Assembly: GCA_021432635.1 (NCBI GenBank)
Contig: MU270037.1
Location: forward strand, 702,047 to 766,046
Origin: Thozetella sp. PMI_491
Lineage: Eukaryota > Ascomycota > Sordariomycetes > Chaetosphaeriales > Chaetosphaeriaceae
DNA length: 64,000 nucleotides
Direction of reading: 5' to 3'
Under the pieces are notes generated by a model. It was not told the origin of the DNA. It saw only the letters and a list, made by a program, of their open reading frames with translations, and made no database searches. This document shows positions 47,340 through 57,135 of this stretch, one piece after another. Positions within the stretch are counted from its first letter, which is position 1. Each line of letters begins with the position of its first letter. Both the position numbers and the translations under genes were made by a program.

Positions 47340-48926
47340 GCGCAGGTAGTAGGAGTTTGTCAATGATACCAAATCCATGTATGATAGCCACACCTGCGCC
47401 GGCTGTGAGAAGCAGACCCTCGATGGTGGTGTCATCCTGATGCCTATATCGCAGAAGCCGAGTCGTACGCGATCCAGGCCGGAGGGGAGGAGATGGTGTT
47501 TTTTTTTCCTTTCCCATCTACGCAGTGTTTCCAAGGTTCGAGTTAGCAAGTTGACTGGGGCTGCCTTTCCGGAAGTGGTCCAGATTCATAGAGGGCAGCA
47601 TCTGTAAAGTGGCGGACTTGGGTAGAAACATATTGAAGTTGCATCGTTCCTGGAGAGCTCGTATGTGCATAGGCTCCGCTTGGAGACGAAGACTTCACTT
47701 GCTGCGGCTGGGTGTACTACACCGCGGCGGTTGCACGAACCGCGACCGACGGGTGTCTACCGGGAGAAGAACGCCATGTAGGTCTGAGTCCGAAGAACTA
47801 TGAGTCCGGGGCAAAAGGCGCGCCAAGTGGAATAATGAGACATGGGCCTGGCTTCTCGTCGTAAGCAGCTCTAGGCCTCATCGCCTACAAGATCTTATTT
47901 CAGTCAGGACCGGCCATCTCATCTTGACAGACGGCCACTCCCTGGATCCAGACTTCTCATGGAAGCCAGGGATCAAAGCAGGCCCTCGAATGCTCCATTC
48001 GATCGGGGTGCCCGAGCGATGTTTAGGTTCCAAGTTTCCGCTCATGTCCAGATTCATTCCACAGGCACCTTCCATGCCAGCCGATACCAGACAGCTATTC
48101 CCGGTAACCGGCCCAAACCGCTAGGCCGAGATCGCCTGTTGTTTCGGGTCCTTTCAGACTTTGCTCGGAGAGACCCACCGCCTCCCCAGACTCGGGACAT
48201 CGGACTTCGGGGACCACCGTCGCCCCGATCGCAAAAGTGAATCGGGATTGTAGGCGACGGGTCGACAGCGACGTCTACGTCGAGGAAGGATACGGGGGAG
48301 GCCGTATAGTGTAATATAGCTTGCTGTTGGCCCTGTCATGGCCTTGTCGGCGTCGCAGCGACGGTTTCATTGCCATGGCGGGAGGTGGAGAATTGTGCCA
48401 TTCTCATGACCGACACACCTCCAAGAGCCTTGGGTCGAGGGGTGTGCACGTTGCCTGGTCTCTGCATGTGTGCCGCCAGTGAACCGTGCTGCATCTCAGC
48501 GGCTTGGCGGGTCCCCCAGTGGATTGGACGGAACAACCGGCATTTCTCCAGCTCGGACAGGGACCTGCTGCATCTCTCCAAGAGTCTCACTATCTACCAA
48601 GAATCCCAAGCGCGTCTTTTGAGCTGGCCCTCTCTCTCTCTCTCTTTCGCGCGCCTGGCCTCGTGGGATCTCACCCCGTTCCTGTCTTTCCTTTGGTCGA
48701 GCGCCCCTCGAGCGGACCTTCCCAGAGCCCTTCGCTTGCCGTCTCGAACCGTCGCCAACAACGAGGCGCGGGGCCACCTCAAACGTGACCACCAACCCAG
48801 GTGCAACACTGGAGATCATCTGCGCACCGGACCCGCGCACGACGATGCCTCGACATCCTGTCGTTCCTTAAAAAAACCATTCGCGCGCTTCACGATACGA
48901 GCATATCAGAAACGCTGGTATACATC
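47340..48926. other. 1.6 kb tandem intergenic region
   Basis: No gene is supported between YPT7 and the transporter gene. A (TC)7 run at 48631-48644 lies about 290 bases before the transporter start and probably belongs to its CT-rich promoter or leader. Confidence 0.6.
48631..48644 (+). repeat. (TC)7 microsatellite
   Basis: A perfect TC repeat in the pyrimidine-rich region upstream of the transporter gene. Confidence 0.8.
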
Positions 48927-50460
48927 ATGGCGCCGATCGAGCCACTAGTCCCGGCGGAGCTAGCCGACGACCCTCAGTCGCCCTCCACTCGGCGCCGGTC
49001 ACAGTCTATTACCAACCTCCTCCAGGCTGTCCGGTCAGGCGGTAGGAGGATGTCCTTATCGCACGTGTCCTCCCGGAGTGCGACAACGATACGGGCCAAG
49101 CTGGGGTTGATGGGGGTTGCTCGGCGGACACTAGGCATCTCGTTGCTCATGGTCACAGTATTCCTCTGGACAGCATCCAACTTCCTCGCGAGCGTGAGTC
49201 CCCCGGCCTCTAGATTCCGAGCCTCTCTCTTTGCTGCCAACGCATCTTCTACAGGGACCGATGAGCCACAGTTTCTGAGAACAATATAGCTAACATTAAG
49301 AGGCAGTACATCTTCTCTGACCGTACCTACAATAAGCCTTTTTTTGTCGTATACATCAACACCTCGATATTCGCATTCTCGCTTATACCACTGGGTATCA
49401 AGTACGTCGTCAAGAACGGGGTAAATGCCACCAAATCCGAGGCCATCGAGCTCTGGCGCGAGTTGCGACGCGGCACTGGACCTTCGAAGTCCGTCGAAGA
49501 CGAAGAAGATGCAATCGCCGGGGAGCGCTTGCTCATGGACGATGAGGGCAGTCTCGAAGCGTTGGATATGCCGCACAAGGAAGAGCAGCTGAACCTGCGA
49601 GAGACGGCAGTGCTGAGCCTGGAGTTCTGCATGCTGTGGTTCCTCGCCAACTACTTCGCCTCGGCCTGCCTCGAGTACACCAGCGTGGGCAGCGTCACCA
49701 TCCTAACCTCGACCAGCAGTGTGTGGACGCTCATCTTTTGTGCCGTCACGCGCGTCGAGTCCTTCTCGATGCGCAAGCTTATTGGTGTACTAGCCTCGCT
49801 CTCGGGCGTCGTACTCATCTCGACGGTGGACCTGTCCGGGGCGAGCGACGGCAACCGCGGCAACTTTCCGCACAAGTCGACGGCGCAGATAGCCATCGGG
49901 GACGCCATGGCGTTCCTGAGCGCCATCATCTACGGCATCTACGTGACGGTGATGAAGAGGAAGGTGGGGAACGAGGACCGCGTCAACATGCCCCTCTTCT
50001 TCGGGCTTGTTGGCCTGTTCAACCTGTTCCTGCTATGGCCCATCTTCCCCATCTTGCATTACACGGGCATCGAGCCGGTAAGCCCCCCCTCCCGGTTTAG
50101 TGATTTTGTCTCAATCCGCATAGCTGACATGCTGGGGACCAGTTCGCCATGCCGCCGACCGGCAAGGTCTGGGTCATCATTATGCTCAATTCGATCGCGT
50201 CGTTTGTTAGCGACATGTCGTGGGCGTACGCCATGCTGCTAACCACGCCGCTCATCGTGACTGTAGGGCTCTCCCTCACGATCCCGCTGTCCCTGATTGG
50301 TGAGATGATCCAGTATGCCCAATACTCGAGCTGGGTCTACTGGGTAGGTGCCTGTGTCGTGCTTGTATCGTTCCTGTTCATCAACCACGAGAGCCATGAG
50401 GAGGACATCAAGGAGCATAGGACAGAGGCGGATGAACAGGCGGCGAGCAATGGTGCGTAG
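48927..50460 (+). CDS. SLC35F-type (DUF914/EamA-like) membrane transporter, three exons
   Basis: Exons 48927-49193, 49307-50077 and 50143-50460 give 451 residues. After a Ser/Arg-rich cytosolic N-terminus come about ten membrane segments; for example TLGISLLMVTVFLWTASNFL, the segment FFVVYINTSIFAFSLIPLGI, and ETAVLSLEFCMLWFLANYF. The motif SVTILTSTSSVWTLIFCAV and the repeat LLTTPLIVTVGLSLTIPLSL are typical of the SLC35F/THI74-like drug-metabolite superfamily. A charged loop of about 60 residues (EDEEDAIAGERLL) splits the two halves. Yeast Thi74 and relatives are vacuolar or organellar; the substrate is unknown. Junctions are clean (LAS|YIFSDR and IEP|FAMPPT). The C-terminus is short and charged. 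Confidence 0.88.
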
Positions 50461-52269
50461 GCCTCCAGTGGCTAGGTCTGCGCATGTGAGATACCGGCTC
50501 AGCGTACATATATACATATATCTCCATCAATGGGCATGTGGGCGGCGTTGAGGGCTTGGCGGGCTGGGTTAGAGGCAAATCGGGATATCGGGATATCTTC
50601 TAGGAATGAGGCGGCACTGGGCCGTTTGGTTTCTTTGTTCTGGAACCCAACGAGCTCACTAATGCAGAGACGAATCGTTGGAGCCGAGCTGCCATGGCTG
50701 AGACACGCACAGGTCTTGCCGCCACCTCCCGACGTGACATTGACTGTTTACGTATGAACTGTTCACATGCAAAACAGCTTACTCCAATGTCACCATCGTC
50801 TCGTCTAGATTTCGAAGAGCGCATCCATCCATGCAGGGTTCCGTCTCTGTTCTTCGCCTTTACGGCCTCTCCTCATGCACGCAGTTCGAAAAAAGGATGC
50901 TGACTCGCATAAATAGTCCTGCCAGGCTTGCCGCTGGCGTTTCCCGTTGTGGCGGGACGTGATCGATCGACAGGAACCTCCCTAGCCTGCATCGCCAGTG
51001 CTGAGCTTATCGATCCAGCCCCACGCACGGGCCTAGAAAGGCCACCACTGCGATGCATGAAAGCTCTCCAAAGGAAGAAGGTTGAATGCGTGCGAGTAAG
51101 GAGGAGCTAGCTAGTCTGGCAGACTACGCCGCCGCCGGCTTGGCCAAAAAGTCCGACGGCTTTCGGCCGTGCGGTCGGAGTCCCACCACAGGTTCACGAA
51201 AGAACGGGAGTTGCGCTTCAAACCGCTCGCGGCCGGGAGTAGTTCCAAGCGGTTGAAAGGCGTGCCATGCGGGGCATCACGCGGTGGAAATGCTCCGAAA
51301 TGGGCGCTTGCCCCTGCAGTCAATAGCGCCGTTGGGTTAAAAGCACGCCATCCTAGTTCGCCATCGCAGCCAAAGCTACTGAGCCGATGAGGCTCGAGAG
51401 TGGACAGGCAGGCAGGCACGGGTCCCGGGCAAACCATGGGCATGGACATGGCAATCTTGCTTTCTGATCTTTTTTTCCCCTCCCCCTCCGTCCTACGCTA
51501 GATCTTGCCTCGGGTCTCCTTCTAATTATTTCATCGCCAAGATAGTTGGTACTTGTTTCTCTGTTAAGCGTCTACCTTCCGGGCTTGGCCTCCATTTGAC
51601 AGACCAAATGCCTCCTTGCCCCTAGTCCCCGGCTCGTGCTCAACCCGTCACAAGACTAACCCGGCGCATCCCTAAGGCATTCCGCGATCGTAGCGGCTAC
51701 TTGCTAGGGTAGCCCAGTGTGCTGCGTTGATTACTGGCCAGCCGTTGACGTAGTTTGAGCTGCCATCTCGATCGATCAGGTTGGCCCACTACTGCCTTGC
51801 CGCCTTCGCCTTGACCTGGATTGAGCTTCCCCTCCCTCCGATTCTGATTCTTAGGGCAGCAGCAAGCAGAGGTGTTGAGCAGCTGCTTCCCATCTCAACC
51901 GGCAGTCGACTGCCTGCGCCGGCACGCACACACTATGGTGCACTTGCACTCGTGACTATTTGCCTGTATACTAGGCGCACTTCCAGGCACATGCTTGTTC
52001 GCCTGCCTGTTTCCCACGAGACGACTTACGAGACGACTCACGAGACAGCCTCGTCATCTGGTATCCGCACCCGCCTACTGCTGCCTTTTGTCGCTCTGCC
52101 TATTACAGCAACCTAAAGGATTCCTCCTATCTTAACCCCCTAGGAAGCATGCCGTAGAGCTTGCTCTCTTCAATAAGGCCGCCCGCTTCGTTCCCTTTAT
52201 TTTTTGGTCCAACTACCTCACCAGGCATCCTCTTCTATCCCCCAATAAGTTGCGGAAACACTTCTCACC
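50461..52269. other. 1.8 kb tandem intergenic region
   Basis: No gene is supported. A 12-base tandem repeat lies at 52016-52050. The last ~150 bases are CT/A-rich and likely the leader of the downstream gene. Confidence 0.6.
52016..52050 (+). repeat. Tandem repeat, ACGAGACGACTY unit, three copies
   Basis: Two full 12-base copies (ACGAGACGACTT, ACGAGACGACTC) are followed by a diverged third (ACGAGACAGCC). It lies 220-255 bases upstream of the heme-oxygenase-like start codon. Confidence 0.85.
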
Positions 52270-53598
52270 ATGTCGTCGCCAGCGGAGTCGGAGATATCTG
52301 GGGAGGGCCGAGCCCTCCTGGGAGATGCCATCAACGGCGCCACAAGGTCCCTCCATGCAGAGTTGAACAGGCTGGTCGTCTCCCGGATCCAGTTGGCTCT
52401 GCCACCTCACGTTGCCAACCCTTCCGCCTATGCAACAGGCCTCCTTCATGTGGCACCAATTTACATCACCTTTGAATCGTTATGGCGGGACTTGATAACA
52501 CAACGCGAGGACACCAAAGTCGATAGCCTGGTTCAATACATTCTTAGCCAGCTCCGGCTGCCTGGTCTCATGCGGTCCTCCGCCCTCCGCTCTGATATCA
52601 AAGCACTCACCGGCTGGCCAGAGCACGTCATCGAGGAGCAGCTCCGTGCAACGTCCACAAAGGGCAACCTGCAGCACTTTCTCTCTGGCATGAAAGCCTC
52701 AGTAGAGCAGAATCCACACGTCATCATAGCATATGCGTGGATCTTCTATATGGCCCTCTTTTCCGGTGGCAAATTCATCAAAAAATTCCTGGAACAAGCC
52801 GATGGCAAGTTTTGGGCAGCAGAGCGTGACCCTGTAAGGCCATCACTGCTCCCTTGTGTTGTCGATCCATCCCTTCTTGAGTCGCTCCACCCAGGGGAGG
52901 CGGGGATTGCCAGCGGCGACGCGGTTGTTGCCGAGCATGTGCTCGCATTCTTCCGGTTCGACACTCCATCTGGCGGGGAGGATCTCAAGCTCGAGTTTAA
53001 GAAGCGCTTCGCAGAATCCGGCCCATTATTGACAGCCCAGGAGTGCAGTCATGTCGTGCAGGAGGCAGTGGCCATCTTTGAGAACACCATTCTTCTGGTC
53101 TCGCAGCTCGACGAACTCTTCAGGCCTGCCTCTCCTTCCCCGTGGATTCTCGGGTCTTTGGCAAACTTGTTGGCGCCGCGCCTCGGCAGCCGGCTGCAGG
53201 ACAGCGTGGCGATTGCCAAGGAGCGCGGCCTGCGGACCACCAAGTTGGCTGAGGAACCAGAGAGGCGGTCGCGGCCCTCGACGACGAGCTCGATCAGCGT
53301 CATGAACGCCCATGGTGCCTTAACTCCCACCACGGAGCTGATAGCAGACCCGTCCAGCCACGGCCCGCAGAGCAAGACAGTGCGATTCGAGAGGAAGCTC
53401 TCTATGCCGATAAAGAAGAGCGGGCAGTGCGGGATGAAGGACCGTGGTCTAGGGCGTGTAGATGGGCCAGGAGACGAGGAAGTGGAGGTGGTGGGAGGGC
53501 AAAGCAAGGCCTTGCTTCGCTACCACATCGGTTGGCGTAACATTGCGTTGGCTGGCCTCGCTATAGTATTGGTAAAGGGGTATCATTACTTGGGTTGA
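52270..53598 (+). CDS. Heme oxygenase-fold protein with C-terminal membrane anchor, single exon
   Basis: A 442-residue frame without introns. The N-terminus resembles the proximal heme helix of heme oxygenases (ATRSLHAELN, candidate axial His29), and AYAWIFYMALFSGGKFIKKF resembles the distal helix with its flexible SGG kink. A Ser/Pro/Arg-rich linker follows the ~290-residue domain. The last ~20 residues (NIALAGLAIVLVKGYHYLG) form a membrane anchor, as in ER-anchored Hmx1. If active, it would open heme to biliverdin, CO and iron at the ER surface. Fungal proteins of this subgroup are annotated heme oxygenase-like, and activity is not assured: the domain is diverged and has inserted loops. The ATG lies in good context (ctcaccATGtc). 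Confidence 0.82.
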   Translation: MSSPAESEISGEGRALLGDAINGATRSLHAELNRLVVSRIQLALPPHVANPSAYATGLLHVAPIYITFESLWRDLITQREDTKVDSLVQYILSQLRLPGLMRSSALRSDIKALTGWPEHVIEEQLRATSTKGNLQHFLSGMKASVEQNPHVIIAYAWIFYMALFSGGKFIKKFLEQADGKFWAAERDPVRPSLLPCVVDPSLLESLHPGEAGIASGDAVVAEHVLAFFRFDTPSGGEDLKLEFKKRFAESGPLLTAQECSHVVQEAVAIFENTILLVSQLDELFRPASPSPWILGSLANLLAPRLGSRLQDSVAIAKERGLRTTKLAEEPERRSRPSTTSSISVMNAHGALTPTTELIADPSSHGPQSKTVRFERKLSMPIKKSGQCGMKDRGLGRVDGPGDEEVEVVGGQSKALLRYHIGWRNIALAGLAIVLVKGYHYLG

Positions 53599-54163
53599 TG
53601 ATCATGGGGCGACGGAATGCATACATGCGCGGTCGGGCGATTGTGATTCTCCACGTGGTGTTGATTAGGTAGAGAGAGCATGTGGGCGGTTTGCTGGATA
53701 GCACTATCATGAGATACCCTCAAAGTATGGCTAATAGACATAGACTTTATATATTTAGGATCATGTTACGGCTCAAGAGAATATTTTACGTCAACACGGC
53801 TTGCACAAAGAGACGACGCTGTTCGTCAACCGAAAATTATCATATGTATCCATCTATGCTATGCAGTGGATATGGGGTTAGACGCCCCCTTCCCAGAATG
53901 CATCTCGCTTGGTCCCTAAACTTCCGGCCTATCGGTTTGTATTTGGGCCATATACGCCAACGCCGCCAACCAATGCTTAGGCTAGAATGCACCGACAACA
54001 CCTCCCAATAACACGAAAAGAAAAATGCAGTGGTATCAGCCTCTAAAAGAATCACAACACACATCTTCCCTTGTGGCTCCCAAGGACAAGCTGTCCTAGG
54101 GCACATTATCCTCAGAACAGCTTGGCGAGGCTCGTTTTCTAGCGAGCAGCTTTCTTGCTGAAA
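53599..54163. other. Convergent 3' intergenic region
   Basis: A 565-base spacer between the heme-oxygenase-like gene (+) and the Cdt2-like gene (-). AT-rich in the middle (53690-53860); no gene. Confidence 0.6.
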
Positions 54164-56493
54164 TCACCAGTCATCGTCGTCGCCTTCCCATTCCTCGCCG
54201 ACATTCGCCCAGCCGGCAGCCCACCGGCGGCCGCCTCCCTCGCCGCCGGTGCGTAGGTCTCGAGCTTTGTCGCGGTCTTCGCTCCAGCAGCGCACCAGGT
54301 AATCGTCACCAACGGTGATGAGCTTGCCGTCATGGGTCCAAGACACGGCCCCGACCTCCTTGTCATGGCCGCGGATCAGGGGCGTGCCCATCTGAACGAT
54401 CGGGATGTTGCTGACGAGCCGGGCAGATAGGTTGGTGATGCTGTTGGCGCGCTGGAGGCCGGGCCGCCGCGGCGGCAGCAGTCCCGACGATATGGCCAAA
54501 TCTCCAAGGCCGCCAAGGCGGCTGTCGACCGAGTCCCCAGCGGCGTCCCAGGCTGCCCGCATGTACCGCTCGTCGGTCGGGAATAGCACCGCACAGCCGT
54601 TGCTACTACCCACCGCCAACATCTCGGATCGGCCGTCGACGGCCTTGCGAATTGCTGCTTTCACATAGAAGCTCGTCGCGTGAAACTGGGGGTGTCGGAA
54701 GCCGTAGATGGGCCCCAAGCCCTCCTGCGCCGTGGTGTAGTGCTTCCTCCTCGGGGCATCTTCGCCGGGCTTGGATGCGGTTAGCTCGGTGCTGTGACCG
54801 AGGACTAGATGGGCGGTGCTATATGCATATATCGTGTTGTCCTTGCAGACCGAGTATAACCGCGCGCCATCGGTGCTAAGCGCCATGCTGGAGATACCGA
54901 ATGGCCTCCACGAGGCGTGGCTGTCAGGCGGAGCCGTTTGTGAGATCGGCACGCAGCTCTTGTTGCTTCGGCTTGAATGGATCGAGCGTATATCCCAGAG
55001 CTTGATGGTGGCATCGGCCTCGCACGACGTCAGGAGCAGGTGCTCCCTGCCCTCAGGTAGGAACTGGAGGCCGGTTACAGAGACCTCCCCGATCCTACCA
55101 GGCACCTCGTTGACCCGCGCCACATCGCCCAACACGGCTCCGGTCTTGGCTCGTGACTGCTGCGCCATACGTCCGTGGGCGTCGTAGATGCTATTCACCA
55201 CGCACCCCGATTTCACCTGCCGGGGGAGTCGATACGTGAACGAGCTGTCACGAACCATCGGCGCGACCTCCTGTACCGGGCCGCCGTGGCACCTCAAGTC
55301 CCAGATCTGGACACTCCCGTCGCGGCTGGAGGTGGCGAGGACGCTCCGGTTGTTGCGGCCGGGCTGGAAGCGAACTTGCTTCAGCGATGCTGTGTGGTGG
55401 GTCAGGATGGCGACGGGGCTCTGGGTCATCATATCGATAACCTTCCCTGTCTGATCGCCGGACGCCGAGGCTAGCAGGTAGTCGTCCTCGGAGAAAGCGA
55501 GGTCTATAACGGCGTTGGTATGCGCCTGGAAGGTGAGATGAATCTTGTCAAAGTCCTTGCTCGAGTCGAGGAGGCGCACGTAGCCTTCCTCGTCGCCCAC
55601 GGCGACAAGGCTGTTGCCTTAAAGGCGGTCAGTCTTTAGTGGCCGGGAAACATGGTGAGAACACGCACTGTTGCAAGCAGCTGTGCAAAACGGTATGCAT
55701 CGGGCTGCGTCCTCGTGGCTCGAGCACAGGTGAGCCTCCTCCGGGGCGGTACAGAAGTCTGCCGCGTCCGTCCTCCAGTCTGACTCACCATTAGCACAGA
55801 TCATGGGAAGGGGGTTCACACGGCGGAGGGAGGCTAACCCGCGACTGGACAGGACAAGCGCTGGAGCCCGGCACGGGGCATGCCACCGATCATGCGTTGG
55901 AGAAGCTGGCCCCCAAGGCCACGGCGCGTCAATGGCACAGGAGCTTTGGTAGGCGTGGGTTCGGTAGTGAGTTCATCCTCGGACAAATCATCAAATGAGT
56001 CAATGGCATCTTGACTCGACTGGCTGGATTGGAAGGGTAGGAGGGGACTCTGTAGGCGGCCGTTGGAGGGACTCTCGGGCACTGGCGGCGACGTGGCGGA
56101 CGGGCTGAGCAGCTGCCGGGGTGTCGAGTCCGGCGTATGCTGGACCTTCCTGCGCTTCGTAGCGTGGCGTGGAAGCCCGTCAGCGCCCAGCAGCAGGTCC
56201 TGGTTCTGGTCATGGACGACCAGGTCCTCCGAGATGGGCTTCAGTGGGCTCGACGGTGTCAGGCACCGGTTGAGCACCGGGGCAGCTGTAAGGTCGCGAA
56301 GGGCTCTACCCGCCGCGGTGGGCTCGGATGCGAGACGCGGACGCGGTGTGAAGAACCTCCGAAACTTCCGAGGGGTGATAGACGGGTTTCGTCTCTCCTT
56401 GCTTCGACTGCTCGGCAGCCGGGGCGGGGACGACAGGAGGCTGTTGGATAACATGGCGGAGCTCTTGGCTGCCGTAGGCGTCTTCTCGACCAT
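54164..56493 (-). CDS. Cdt2/DTL-like WD40 substrate receptor of CRL4 ubiquitin ligase, three exons
   Basis: Exons (transcript order) 56493-55839, 55779-55669 and 55617-54164 give 739 residues. The N-terminal ~220 residues are a basic, Ser/Pro-rich region (FRRFFTPRPRL, ATKRRKVQ). The WD40 propeller begins at the conserved VADWRTDAADFC...IPFCTAACN and continues NSLVAVGDEEGYVRLLDS, AHTNAVIDLAF. Two WDxR boxes (IWDLRC, LWDIRS) are the DDB1-contact motif of CRL4 receptors. The last propeller part (GAVSWTHDGKLITVGDDYLVRCW) ends near an acidic tail (EWEGDDDDW). Cdt2 targets Cdt1 and other PCNA-bound proteins in S phase. The first intron has a weak donor (GTTAGC) but gives the conserved PVADWR join; the second (51 nt) is clean. 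It starts head-to-head with SPB1. Confidence 0.87.
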
Positions 56494-57135
56494 AGCTTCG
56501 CCGCTTGTTTATTCTCCTTTGCGGTTGGCGTTTAGTTTAGCCCCGTCCGTAGAAAGCTTCCTGTGCAACTGGCTTCGGTAGCAAGAGTGCACGAAGCAGA
56601 CCCGGGACGGCTTCCACCTAGTGTATGAACGAGAGGACGAAAAGTCTGTGGCGGGGAAGCTGGTTTTGTATCGAGCCCCGGTTGGCGTGCTTCAGACGCG
56701 AGTCTCGCTGGACGCGGCGCTCCTTCTCGCGTAAAGTGGCCGAGGCACCGCGATTGGCGTCTCTGATTGGGCCTGCGGCCCCGAAGCGGTCCCAACCGCC
56801 CGGGGTCGTGGCACCTACCCCACTAACAGCTTATCGTCTTATCGGCCATGCGGGACCAGAAATTTTTGGATTGGGGGGGCCGGGAACCTTTTTTTTTGGA
56901 AAAAAAAAGAGAGCCAGCCATCGCCGTCGCCTCTTGAATGTGAGCAGGCCAGCGTCCCGAGGCACGGCACTTCCAACGATAGTGCTGCATATTCGCCTCT
57001 ATAAAATACTGAATTCCACAGAGGAATCCGCTGCCCTCTATCGTCACCGAATTTTGCGAACGGAGTGCCCGGACTGTGTTCGACCGATCCACACCTGCCG
57101 ATTAAAGACCCTGGGGGAGGGAGCAGGGAGACGCC
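56494..57135. promoter_or_regulatory. Bidirectional promoter region between the Cdt2-like gene and SPB1
   Basis: A 642-base spacer separates the two divergent start codons, so it must carry both promoters. A T8 run meets an A9 run at about 56889-56909 and may be nucleosome-depleting. No coding sequence is supported. Confidence 0.6.
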
